64,000 bases of DNA from Edaphobacter lichenicola. GTDB lineage: Bacteria; Acidobacteriota; Terriglobia; Terriglobales; Acidobacteriaceae. Below, in pieces: positions 1-8,974 of the stretch. The notes under the pieces were generated by a model. The model saw nothing but the letters and a program-made list of their open reading frames with translations, was not told the origin of the DNA and did no database searches. Position 1 is the first letter of the stretch, and each line of letters starts with the position of its first letter. The stretch lies in NCBI RefSeq assembly GCF_025264645.1, contig NZ_CP073696.1, forward strand, positions 4,340,001 through 4,404,000, read 5' to 3'. A program made the translations under genes and the position numbers.

Positions 1-1341
1 CGATTCCACCAACAGCGCCCCCATCCGGCTCACCATCCCAGGCTTCGACCCCGCCGTCGTCAGCCATCCTGCAACGCCTGCCTGCCCATACACTCGCGCA
101 TACCGCTCCACACTATCCAGATAAGCAAGCACGCCAGCTCCATGATTATTCCTCTCCACAGCAATCGTCGCCCCGCCATACTCTCTCGCCAGCTCCGCCG
201 AAACCCTCGCCAGCTCCAGCGTCCCCAACCTCTGCTGCAACTCCGCACACTGCATCCCGGATCCCATCTCAATCACCTGCACCGCAGCAAAATCACCATC
301 GGCCCCACCGCCGGCGGTATCCACGGCAACCACATATTCCTTCCCGGCAATCGGCGGCAACCAAACCTGCAAAGCGCCTCCGCGCCGCGTCTCCACAGGC
401 CCTCCCAACTCAGCAAGCCGAGCCTCTACGGTCGAAACCTCAAAGCAACACTCACCCGTAGCCTTGAAGCAGCTCTCCGCATCCTCTGCAAACTCCTGCG
501 ACCGCAGCCCCCGATAGCTCATCTCCAGCCCCCGCCGAAACCCAATCTGCTCTGCAGTCAAACCATGCGCCGACACGAGCCGCCGCTCATCCTCCCTCAG
601 ATCGCCCACTGGCGCCCCAACATAAGCCTCTTCCATCCACCATGGAAAAAAATGCCGCACCACATCGTCACTCAGACAGTCTGACCCGCCAACCCCCAGC
701 TCAACGCCGCGCCCCCACTCCTCATAGAAACAGCCGTAAGCTCCATTCGGCGTCGACTCCATCACCATCTCGCCACCTGGCACCAGCGCCGCCCGCAACC
801 CGGCAAGCGCCGCCCCTGCATCTCCCGGCCATCGGCTCACCTCGCTGCAGTGCAGATACTGCACCGTCAACCCTCGCCCCGCGCTCTCATCCGCAGCACT
901 CACGACACGAAACTCGCTATCCAACTCCGGAAAACACATCTGCCCCGCATTCGCTCGACTTCGCCGCAGCGGCCCCTCCCGAAGCTCAACCGGCAGACAC
1001 TCCCAGAACCGCTGCACCATCCGAAAGATCCCCTCTGCAGCCTCTCTCGTCTGTGCCACCTGCACCGTCATCACACCACGCGCCGTAATCGTCTTCAGAA
1101 AAAATCGCCCGGCCACCCAAGTCGTAATCCCCATCTGCCGAGCCTTCAGCACAATGTTCTGACGCCCGCGCCTCCGTTCAAACTCCCTCTGCACCGCATT
1201 CGCCCGCAGCGGCCTCTCCACGCCCTCACGATCCCGAACCCTCAACAAACCCTCAGCCACATGCCGCAAAGCTGCTGGCTGCAATTCCATATACTTCCCC
1301 AGCATCAGCAGCTCCTCGACATCCATTGGAGCCTTACCCAT
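1..1341 (-). CDS. Phage terminase large subunit (TerL), 3' end cut by window edge
   Basis: This is the ATP-driven DNA-packaging motor and headful/cos nuclease. The first 447 residues are visible and the frame is still open at base 1. Walker A-like ARQMGITT is at residues 67-74, a Walker B-like VQYLHCSEV near 160-168 with E167, and the coupling motif STPNG near 196-200. The RNase H-like nuclease domain shows VVAVDTAGGG with D341 and AVERNNHG with E395. The ATG at 1341 is preceded by GGGGGA at good spacing; an in-frame ATG at 1380 has a poorer site. It lies downstream of the tail fibre gene, which is an unusual place for a terminase. Confidence 0.9.
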   Translation of the reverse strand, partial: MGKAPMDVEELLMLGKYMELQPAALRHVAEGLLRVRDREGVERPLRANAVQREFERRRGRQNIVLKARQMGITTWVAGRFFLKTITARGVMTVQVAQTREAAEGIFRMVQRFWECLPVELREGPLRRSRANAGQMCFPELDSEFRVVSAADESAGRGLTVQYLHCSEVSRWPGDAGAALAGLRAALVPGGEMVMESTPNGAYGCFYEEWGRGVELGVGGSDCLSDDVVRHFFPWWMEEAYVGAPVGDLREDERRLVSAHGLTAEQIGFRRGLEMSYRGLRSQEFAEDAESCFKATGECCFEVSTVEARLAELGGPVETRRGGALQVWLPPIAGKEYVVAVDTAGGGADGDFAAVQVIEMGSGMQCAELQQRLGTLELARVSAELAREYGGATIAVERNNHGAGVLAYLDSVERYARVYGQAGVAGWLTTAGSKPGMVSRMGALLVES

Positions 1342-1415
1342 TCCATCCCCCAACCAATCACAACGTAGGTGCGGCCTCATCCTTATCAGAGCGAAGCCGC
1401 ACCCAAGTTCAACCT

Positions 1416-4400
1416 CTACATCTCCCAGTGACAACCCGATACCGTCTTTGGATTCGGCACATCGCGGAACGTCAATGAGCCATTCGCAGCAACCGGCACC
1501 ACCGTCCCCACCGAAAGCCCGTTGATCAGCTGCGACGAACTTCCCGCAACCACACCCACCGTAAAGGCAGACTGCAGATTCGCCACCGTATACACCGCCC
1601 CACTCTGCCCCGTGCAATCCGGCAGCGTCAACGTCTGGTTCCCTGTCGGAGCCGCCGTGACGTAGCCATCGCCGGCCGTCATGGCATAGGTCGCCGCGGT
1701 CACCACATGCGGGTTCGCTGCCGTAGAGCCGAAGTAGTAGTTCAGTGCATTACTGGCCTCCACAGCAAGCAACAGCTGCCCGGCCGCCGTCGGATGCGTA
1801 TGATCCCCTTGAAAGTAGGTCGCGTTCGCATTGGCTCCATCTGCACCGAGCAGCGGATTCGCAGCAAAGTCAATCACGCCATCCGCGCCAACCCTCTGCG
1901 CATTCTGCAGCATCAGCGCATCGTAAGAATCCTTCGAAGCGTCCAGACCGGTGCGCGAGATCATTGTTCCCACAAATGCCCTGCAGCCCGCCTTCTTCAC
2001 CGTCTGAACCCAGCTCGACAACCGCCCGAACACAGTCTCCAGCGTTGCAGACGACGCAAAGTCGTTCGTTCCCGCGAACCCAATAGCGATCGAAGGTCCG
2101 TTGAGCGTGCTGCAAAGCGTGCCCACTCTGTTCGGTTCAGACCCTGCAATCGCGCCAAAGCTCACCCCAGCCAACCCCATGTCGACAACTTGATAGCTCG
2201 GCTGATTCGTCAATGCCAGGTTGAACGGCCATGCCTGCGTCGCCGGATTCGCGGTACCGAGTCCATACGTAATCGAATCCCCTACCGCAAACAACTGAGG
2301 GCTCACCTGCACCACCGGGACCGGCGTCACCGGTACAGAACGGGAGTTGATGTCATTCAGAATCTTCTGATAGTTGCCCTGCACCGTAGCAGGACTATCT
2401 TCTGTTGCCGAAAACACGGCGCGGTAGAAAATCCCGTTGAAGCCCGATCCGTTAAAGAAACCGGTGTTCGGTGCGCCAAGCAGGAAGTTCCCAGAACCCT
2501 GGGCCCCGAAAGACCCCTGTTGGAACGCATAGGGAATTTCAACTCCATTGATGTAAAAACGATCCACATCCCCGCTTATTCCGTTGCCCAGCGTGACCGT
2601 CAATATGTTGAAGCCTGAAATAAACAAGCTGGACATACTGCTGTAGTTGCCATTTGCAACCGTTCCAGGAGCAAATGCCGGCAGTGTCCCTTGATCCTGA
2701 CTGCTGCTCGTAATAATATTCACTCCCGTATTTCCCAAAGAGCTTCCCACCAGCATTGGAAAGCTCTGTGGAACGAACTGCGCCGCATTCGTCGGTAAGG
2801 GATTCAGATAAAACGCCAGGTAAAAAGTCCGTGTATTGTTCAGTGTCGCCGGCAGACTAACGTTCTCCGGAAGACTGAAGCTCAACCCACCATTCACCCA
2901 AGCTGGAGCGTTAGCACCTGTCCCCAGTGTGCCGTTATTGCCGTTGCCCGTGTTGTCGGTCAACACCGTCCCCGTTCCTTGCAGAAAGTTATAGTCAGCC
3001 GTCGCTCCTGCAATCGGTGCAGCGCCACTTGGTAACGACGATCCTACCGACTGTCCCCCCGAACCCGAACTTCCAGGAACTGCCCATGTTCCATCCTCTC
3101 GCAGATACCGCGTCGCCCCTGCCGTTGCGCCAGGATCCGGCACCGCTCCCCGTGCATGACCGCTCCCCGAAGCGACAAACAAGGGAAGCTGCGCCGCACC
3201 CACCGCGCCATTCAACGTCGTCGCATTCACCGTTCCTGCATTGATCGTTCCAGCCGTGAACGCCTGCGGGCTAAATTGATAACTGGTACCCCGCATACTC
3301 ATCTGCAGCGTGCTCGTCGTCGGCTGAAACGTCAACGTGTCGATGCTTGCTTCGCTGTCCAGTTCAAACAAATCGTAGCCCGAATTCCACTTGCCGCAAC
3401 CATGCGAGTTGCAGTGAACTGAGAACACGCTCTGTTGACCAGCTTGCATATCCATCGTTCGCTGCCAGACGCCTGTTGCGGAATACGCAGCAAACGGTGC
3501 AGTATGCGTACCACCATTGCCAAAGTAGCTCGTCGCCGGGACTGTGTTTGAGATGGTCCAGCCGGTCATGCCTGGCCCAACGTTCTCCTGGTATTGAAAT
3601 CCAGATGTCTGCGAAACCGTCGGTCGCGGCGTTACCTGTCCGACAAACGAGATATCGCCAGCGATCTGCTGTTGGTAGTAGTGTGGCTCCTCGACCGCAT
3701 CGTTCGCGCTCCAGGCCACCGTGTTCGGCGCAAGTGTCAACTGACCATCGACAGTATTTGTCGCCGTATCGAAGACACCTAGAACCTCCGCCATTGGATA
3801 CAGAACATACCCACCCGTAAGCTTCGATACAGTACCGCCTGAGCTTGTACTATTCGCTCCGGCCTGCGCATACGTCAGCGCATTCGATGCCGTTGAAGTC
3901 ACCACAAAGCTACCGTTGTAACTCTGGTCCGCAACACCCGAGATGGTCATGGTCAAACCATTCACATCCACCGGGAGCGCACCCGCAGTCGTAACCGTGA
4001 CCAACCCGTTATTTCGTGCGATTACGGTGATCTGCGCCGTCAAATTAACAAACGAACTGGTGTTCGACTGCACACCTACAATCGCAGCCAACCCGCCCGC
4101 ATAGTACAGTCCAGTCGAAGAGGAAGATCCAATCACCGGAAATATCTGGCGAATTGATCCCACTGTGTCTACAGTCTGCTCCAACCCATACCCGCATAGT
4201 CCACCAAACGCGATCGTTGATCCCGCACGGTGCGGTTTGTTCAAAGTCATCTGTAGATGAGTTCCATCGACGACCGAATACTTCGCCATCTCGTAGTTAT
4301 GCGGTTCAGTGCTCACAGGCTGGTCCACAACGCATGCCACGCCGCTCGGACTCGGAACTGCCGCCGTACTCGTCGCGAATCCCGCAGTCACTCCGCTCGT

Positions 4401-6050
4401 TGCGATCGGCACCGTCACAACTCCTGGAGCAGCATTCTGCGCCTGAGAAGGAATCAACTGAGCCGTAGCAAGAAACACACTCACAGGAAAGTTCGTTCCA
4501 CTGAAGGTTGCACTGGCTCCAGGAACCCCACTGACCTGTCCCGTCCCGCCAGTCAGGCTGCCGATCGTAATCACCTTCGCCGGATTTTTGTCGATCAGGT
4601 ATCGTCCCTCACCCTGTGTCCCGGCACCAGAGGTCGTCGCAACCGTCACGACGGTCGATCCCGCTGTACAGCCCACGCTGCAGGTTCCTTCAAAGACATT
4701 CGAGTCTTCTTGAAATTGCAAATCGAACGGATGTGCCCCCTCGTCCGCTTCATCGCGAAATCCACCAGAAGACACAATGAACTGCGATCCAATCAGGCAA
4801 TCCCCAACCCCATAACAATCGATCACCTGAGAGTCGAGTATGTGCTGGCCCATCGTATTGTAGGTGCCTGTCACATTCATAGCGTTGTAGTTCGTCTTGA
4901 AGTAAGGCACACTCCCAAGCGAAGGGTCGAATATGTTCGACCCCCCCGTCAGGCCCTGGTGTTTGATCAACAGTGCAAACGAAGACGGATCGCTCGATCC
5001 GCCCGCCGCAACCTCGGCCGCAGAGCTTCGTGTTGAACTCACATCGACGACCTGACCCGCGTCTTCTCCATTCTGGAGCGAAGAAGTTGGATTCATGTAG
5101 ACGTCACGCCGCTGTCCGTTCCGGTCATCCTCCACATGGGTACCGCCAGCAGTACCTGTCCCGCTGTTCCACGTCGTTGACAGGTAATTTTCAGATGCCG
5201 TATAGCTGCGGTCCACCTTTACATCGCAACCCTTCGCGCAATCAGTACTGGTCACGGCATTCGCGATTCCATTTCCACCCGTCACCCCGCTGACATACTG
5301 ACTCGCATACTCCTCGCCGTTCAAAATGTTGACCTGCAACTCAGTGCCTACAGGTTGCGACACCACCTGCGAAGTCGCAGGCAACATTGAAACTTTCTGC
5401 CCTGATCCCGCCGCCACACTGGCCACATTCACATCGACGTAGTGCTTATCTGCGGCTTGATTCGGAGTCGTTGGGTCTCCTGGCAGCACGAGAGGCCCAG
5501 TCATCGTGTCCCCTGTCTTCTCCACAAATGGATTCGTGCTGTCCAGAGGGTGCCCGGTCACCGCTGCGGCAATCGCCGTGTCCACGTAGCTCTTGCTAAC
5601 CGTCTGCATCGCAACAGACGTCGGCAATACGGTACTCTCGATCGCGCTTACCTGCACGGGGACCTGGCTTACAGGAACAACCCAGAACTGCCGGCTCACG
5701 CTCCCATCACTCAAATGATAGATCGCCGTGTAGTAAGTTCCCATCGGAGTCGATCCGGCATTCGGAATCAACTGCAGACTCAGAGCGCCCGCCGTAATCG
5801 TAGCGGACGTGGTACCACTCGGCACAGACTCTCCGCTCGCAGTGGTAAACGCCTGCCAGCTTACAATCACAGTTCCCGTCGCCGGCGTCCCATCGCCCAG
5901 GAAAACCGTATCTGTAATCTGCGTCGTAGCAATTGTTCCAGTTGAAGCGGTCTGCATCGCTGCGGCCGCCTTCATCAATGTCATCGCTCCCGGAATAACC
6001 AGCAGCAGCATTCCGATCAGCGTCCATCCCCTAGCCTTCCAATGCATCAT
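1416..6050 (-). CDS. Phage tail fibre/tailspike with LamG-like and SGNH esterase domains
   Basis: This 1544-residue protein is probably a receptor-binding fibre or spike. Residues 1-33 look like a signal peptide or membrane anchor (KAR followed by a hydrophobic run and AAAA). Residues about 150-205 carry fibre-type blocks with YVDTAIAAA and GDTMTGPL. A long serine/threonine/glycine-rich beta region follows. About 1020-1235 resembles a LamG jelly roll. About 1250-1425 is an SGNH hydrolase: block I GDSITYG, block III GTND and block V GDHTHP are all present, so the esterase is probably active and may deacetylate host surface glycan. GAGGAG lies seven bases before the tandem ATGATG. It could instead be a host-secreted adhesin, but its position inside the phage operon argues otherwise. 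Confidence 0.75.
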   Translation of the reverse strand: MMHWKARGWTLIGMLLLVIPGAMTLMKAAAAMQTASTGTIATTQITDTVFLGDGTPATGTVIVSWQAFTTASGESVPSGTTSATITAGALSLQLIPNAGSTPMGTYYTAIYHLSDGSVSRQFWVVPVSQVPVQVSAIESTVLPTSVAMQTVSKSYVDTAIAAAVTGHPLDSTNPFVEKTGDTMTGPLVLPGDPTTPNQAADKHYVDVNVASVAAGSGQKVSMLPATSQVVSQPVGTELQVNILNGEEYASQYVSGVTGGNGIANAVTSTDCAKGCDVKVDRSYTASENYLSTTWNSGTGTAGGTHVEDDRNGQRRDVYMNPTSSLQNGEDAGQVVDVSSTRSSAAEVAAGGSSDPSSFALLIKHQGLTGGSNIFDPSLGSVPYFKTNYNAMNVTGTYNTMGQHILDSQVIDCYGVGDCLIGSQFIVSSGGFRDEADEGAHPFDLQFQEDSNVFEGTCSVGCTAGSTVVTVATTSGAGTQGEGRYLIDKNPAKVITIGSLTGGTGQVSGVPGASATFSGTNFPVSVFLATAQLIPSQAQNAAPGVVTVPIATSGVTAGFATSTAAVPSPSGVACVVDQPVSTEPHNYEMAKYSVVDGTHLQMTLNKPHRAGSTIAFGGLCGYGLEQTVDTVGSIRQIFPVIGSSSSTGLYYAGGLAAIVGVQSNTSSFVNLTAQITVIARNNGLVTVTTAGALPVDVNGLTMTISGVADQSYNGSFVVTSTASNALTYAQAGANSTSSGGTVSKLTGGYVLYPMAEVLGVFDTATNTVDGQLTLAPNTVAWSANDAVEEPHYYQQQIAGDISFVGQVTPRPTVSQTSGFQYQENVGPGMTGWTISNTVPATSYFGNGGTHTAPFAAYSATGVWQRTMDMQAGQQSVFSVHCNSHGCGKWNSGYDLFELDSEASIDTLTFQPTTSTLQMSMRGTSYQFSPQAFTAGTINAGTVNATTLNGAVGAAQLPLFVASGSGHARGAVPDPGATAGATRYLREDGTWAVPGSSGSGGQSVGSSLPSGAAPIAGATADYNFLQGTGTVLTDNTGNGNNGTLGTGANAPAWVNGGLSFSLPENVSLPATLNNTRTFYLAFYLNPLPTNAAQFVPQSFPMLVGSSLGNTGVNIITSSSQDQGTLPAFAPGTVANGNYSSMSSLFISGFNILTVTLGNGISGDVDRFYINGVEIPYAFQQGSFGAQGSGNFLLGAPNTGFFNGSGFNGIFYRAVFSATEDSPATVQGNYQKILNDINSRSVPVTPVPVVQVSPQLFAVGDSITYGLGTANPATQAWPFNLALTNQPSYQVVDMGLAGVSFGAIAGSEPNRVGTLCSTLNGPSIAIGFAGTNDFASSATLETVFGRLSSWVQTVKKAGCRAFVGTMISRTGLDASKDSYDALMLQNAQRVGADGVIDFAANPLLGADGANANATYFQGDHTHPTAAGQLLLAVEASNALNYYFGSTAANPHVVTAATYAMTAGDGYVTAAPTGNQTLTLPDCTGQSGAVYTVANLQSAFTVGVVAGSSSQLINGLSVGTVVPVAANGSLTFRDVPNPKTVSGCHWEM

Positions 6051-6165
6051 CGTTCTCCTCGTTCCGTTCCCACTCGTTCACAACTCGCGGATCCCACTCC
6101 CTCGCGAACTTCAGGCGCAAAGCTGCCACGCCCGACCGCACATACAGCGGCATTGCCGCTATCAT
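6031..6165 (-). CDS. Small phage protein overlapping the fibre start
   Basis: A 44-residue ORF with ATG at 6165 is preceded by GGAAGG at seven bases and ends in TAG inside the first codons of the fibre gene, in another frame. That overlap suggests translational coupling. The product is charged (RLKFAREWDPRVVNEWERNEEN) and has no recognised family. It fills the otherwise empty space between the tail protein and the fibre. It is short enough to be chance, so the call rests on its ribosome site and packing. Confidence 0.4.
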   Translation of the reverse strand: MIAAMPLYVRSGVAALRLKFAREWDPRVVNEWERNEENDDALEG

Positions 6166-6228
6166 GCAGCTGCCTTCCACCCATCAACCTTCTTGTGCGT
6201 CAGTCACCGCTGCACAACGAACCAGCCC

Positions 6229-7215
6229 TCACACCGCTCGCATGGCGCCCGGCAGATAACTGCGAAAACACAAAACCGTCTCGCCGTCATTCGCATCCTT
6301 CACAGGCAGCGCCCGAAACGCGCCCGCCAGCTTCACCCGCTCCAGCGGCCCTGCCAGTTCCTCCACCATCTCTGCCGAACCTTGCATCGCCTGCAGCCTT
6401 GGGTAGTGATAGATCACCCGATCACCTTGCTCCCCATCCATCACAAACAAACCCGACCACTCTTGAAAGAACCCACCGCCCTCGCGGTCCACAAAACCCA
6501 CCAGCGGACTCACCTGCATTCCACTCGGCGGAGCTCCCGCCAGCAGCGCGGCACCCAACTGCAAGCTGCCATTCGCGATCCCCACGACGCGCCCTACATT
6601 CAAAGTCACCCGGCGAATGTAGTTGATGTCATTGGCCACGGACGCCGGAGAACTGACATAAGCTGCACTTACACCGCTCCCTACAAACCCTGTCTGCGCG
6701 ACATAATCCTCATCGACGGCGACCAGTTCACCAACCTGAAACTGGGCCGCCGCCGTCGCCCCCACATTCAACGAAGTGGCCGTAGATCCAGCCAACAGCT
6801 GAGTCGCTGTCGCGGCCACGCCGCCACTTCCATTCGCTGCCGCACCATTCGCAGTCTGCAACAGGTTCATCTGTTGCGAACCCGATGCCAACGCTAGCTG
6901 CAGCTTCCCCCAACTCGCAAACTCAAGCTGCACCGTTGCTTCTACCTGGGTCACAACCTGGCTTTGCACGACCGCTGGAGCCCCTGTCATGAGCGCTCCA
7001 ATCTTCGTCGCACTCTTCCGGGCAAAATTCGAGCACCATCCCAGATCAATCCACGGCGCAGGTGGCGCACTCAAAGCGAACGTCCCCATCTGCGCCGCGT
7101 CAAACAACGTAGGCACTCCCGCATCTCGATTCACCGGTGCGAAATAAGCTCTCACTCGCCGCGTCACCGGAGCCACCGCCCCAACCAGACTCACTGCCGT
7201 CACCGTCGTACTCAC
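6229..7215 (-). CDS. Phage tail protein, probable tail-tube-like structural protein
   Basis: A 328-residue protein of alanine, glycine and valine-rich beta character with no signal peptide or membrane segment. The GTG start at 7215 overlaps the stop of the upstream gene by four bases (GTGA), so the two are translationally coupled. Its place after the connector genes and before the fibre is where a tail tube or major tail protein normally lies. I do not recognise a specific family; a baseplate or decoration protein is an alternative. Confidence 0.55.
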   Translation of the reverse strand: MSTTVTAVSLVGAVAPVTRRVRAYFAPVNRDAGVPTLFDAAQMGTFALSAPPAPWIDLGWCSNFARKSATKIGALMTGAPAVVQSQVVTQVEATVQLEFASWGKLQLALASGSQQMNLLQTANGAAANGSGGVAATATQLLAGSTATSLNVGATAAAQFQVGELVAVDEDYVAQTGFVGSGVSAAYVSSPASVANDINYIRRVTLNVGRVVGIANGSLQLGAALLAGAPPSGMQVSPLVGFVDREGGGFFQEWSGLFVMDGEQGDRVIYHYPRLQAMQGSAEMVEELAGPLERVKLAGAFRALPVKDANDGETVLCFRSYLPGAMRAV

Positions 7216-7724
7216 AGCTCACCCACTTCCTGGTAGCTGAAGACCTCGACCGTCGCCACCCGTTCCAGTCGCTCTCCATTCGCCACCGCAGCTCCAAACG
7301 CCGCATCATTCCAAAAGACGTTCGTCGTCAGCGCCACTGGCGCCAAACCCGACCCGCCCGCAGCACCAACATAGTTCATCTTCATCGCATGATGCGGCAC
7401 CGCGCCCAATGCCGTCACCAGCTCTGCATCCATCCCCGACAGCAGCCGCCCCCGATCCATTCCTCCATTGCCCGAGTCTCCATCGGTCGCATACCGTATC
7501 TCACACACCATCGTCACCAGCGGCAGCGCGCCCTGTGTGTCCACACTAAGCCCTGCCCACTGCAGACAAAACACATTCACCGGCATAGTCGCAGAAGCCA
7601 GCTCGTTCTCCTCCACCAGCACGCCAGGCCGCGTTACTCCACGCAACACCATCGTTCGTGCCGGATTTATAGCCGCCAGCCTGTCGCGCAGCGTGACATA
7701 AAACGTATCCCTAGCATTCTGCAT
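7212..7724 (-). CDS. Phage neck/tail completion-type protein, unknown family
   Basis: A 170-residue soluble protein. The N-terminal segment MQNARDTFYVTLRDRLAAINP and the middle region resemble the size and composition of tail-terminator or minor tail proteins, which sit between head-tail connectors and the tail tube. The site AAAGG lies eleven bases before ATG. The stop overlaps the GTG start of the next gene. The function is inferred from order only. Confidence 0.5.
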   Translation of the reverse strand: MQNARDTFYVTLRDRLAAINPARTMVLRGVTRPGVLVEENELASATMPVNVFCLQWAGLSVDTQGALPLVTMVCEIRYATDGDSGNGGMDRGRLLSGMDAELVTALGAVPHHAMKMNYVGAAGGSGLAPVALTTNVFWNDAAFGAAVANGERLERVATVEVFSYQEVGEL

Positions 7725-7761
7725 TTATATGTAACCTTTCTAGTGTTATTTACGTCCGCAA

Positions 7762-8193
7762 CTAAACCACCAACGCCAGTGGAGCGCGCAGCACCAGCCG
7801 ATACACATAGGTAGCGCCTCCCACCTCCGACTCCGTAGCCGATTCAATCTCCATCAGCACCTCATCGATCAGCACGCCAAATGCTGTAGCAAACAGCACA
7901 TTTGCAGCCGAGTAGCCCATCGAGCCGACCAGTGCATTCACCGCCGTCGCCGAAACCATCAGCTCGCTCGTCGCCGCCTTCCCATCGGCGATGGTTGCGC
8001 GCGCCTTCCGAAACACCACAGGCTCAAGGGCCACATCCTGAAACGACGGAACCGCCAGCCCCAATTGTTCCGTTGTATCTCCCGAGCTAGCCGGTGCTGG
8101 CATCCTCAATAACACCGACCTCCCCCCGCCACATCGCAGCAGAACATCCGCCGCCCGCTGCGCTATGATCGACGCATCCCGTAACTCTCCCAT
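7762..8193 (-). CDS. Phage head-tail joining-type protein, unknown family
   Basis: A 143-residue protein beginning MGELRDASIIAQRAADVLL if the ATG at 8193 is used. That start lies directly after the TGA of the upstream gene (8198-8200) with GAGGCG close by; an alternative start at 8220 overlaps the upstream gene. Residues near the C-terminus (VGGATYVYRLVLRAPLALVV) suggest a beta-rich neck protein. The assignment to head-tail joining comes from its place between a connector-like gene and tail genes. Confidence 0.5.
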   Translation of the reverse strand: MGELRDASIIAQRAADVLLRCGGGRSVLLRMPAPASSGDTTEQLGLAVPSFQDVALEPVVFRKARATIADGKAATSELMVSATAVNALVGSMGYSAANVLFATAFGVLIDEVLMEIESATESEVGGATYVYRLVLRAPLALVV

Positions 8194-8197
8194 CGCC

Positions 8198-8822
8198 TCA
8201 CCCCAGCCTCTCCGCCACATAGGGCCTCAGCAACAGCTGCACCTGCGGATCAATCAGAGACCCGCTGAAGTACTGCATCTGCATCGTGTCCATCTTGCTC
8301 GACTTCACATTCATCGCCGGGGTCGCCTGCGCATTCTTCACAATCTGCACACACGCAACCTTCACCGCATCGGGGATCGTCGCCAGCCCCGACGTATATG
8401 TGGCCTCAACCTCGTTGTAATCCAACCCGAGAAAGTTTGTCGGGAATGTCAGCTCTGCTGTCGTCTCGTTTACATCCACCGTTGTCACATCCAGCGAACT
8501 CCAGCTTCCCGGGACGCTGAAGGCCCGCGCGATCTCCTCACGAAACGGATCCGGCAACTCCCCTCGTCTCTTCTTCCCGAACCGAACTCGTATCTCAACC
8601 AGTGCAGAAGGCGCTCCCACTGACGCTGCCAGCGGACGATAGCTCAGCCGAACCGTCTGCGCTCCACTCGTCAGCCGCATCCGCTCCACATACTGTGTCA
8701 CCAGCAAACTCGGCCGCCGGCAATAAGCCTCCATCAGCGTAGAGGCCATCGTCACCCCAATCATCCGTAGTCTCCGCCGTCAGGCCATACTGCACATACT
8801 CCGTCGGCAACAAATAACCCAT
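8198..8822 (-). pseudogene. Head-tail connector-like gene with a single-base frameshift
   Basis: The natural start appears to be ATG at 8822 (MGYLLPTEYVQYGLTAETTDDW). After that tryptophan the frame is lost at a run of four G on the coding strand (CCCC at 8755-8758). Removing one G joins it to VTMASTLMEAYCRRPSLL and gives a continuous 207-residue protein. Without the correction the second part could only start inside, at 8764 or later. The length and the mixed helix/beta layout fit a gp6-like connector. This may be a true mutation, ribosomal slippage, or a sequence error in the homopolymer. Confidence 0.65.
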
Positions 8823-8845
8823 CGCAAGCCCCTCTCAAAAAGCAA

Positions 8846-8874
8846 CAGGGACCGGCACAAAATACCGGCCCCTG
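8846..8874 (-). terminator. Terminator-like hairpin after the capsid gene
   Basis: A ten-base stem with one mismatch (CAGGGRCCGG paired with its complement) has a nine-base AT-rich loop. On the minus strand it is followed by TTGCTTTTTG. It lies between the capsid stop (8975) and the connector start (8822), so it could trim the abundant capsid transcript from the downstream genes. Confidence 0.6.
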
Positions 8875-8974
8875 TAATCAGCTCACAGCTCTAGATCTGC
8901 AGCCGCTTCCAAGTACGCCAAGACTTCAGCCTCGGCGTTCTCGATTCGGCGTACCCGTTGGTTTAGCTTCAGAC

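Noticed and set aside
142-1368. Three overlapping plus-strand frames opposite the terminase
   Set aside because: They are proline/arginine-rich shadows of the minus-strand TerL frame, which has clear motifs and stays open to the window edge.
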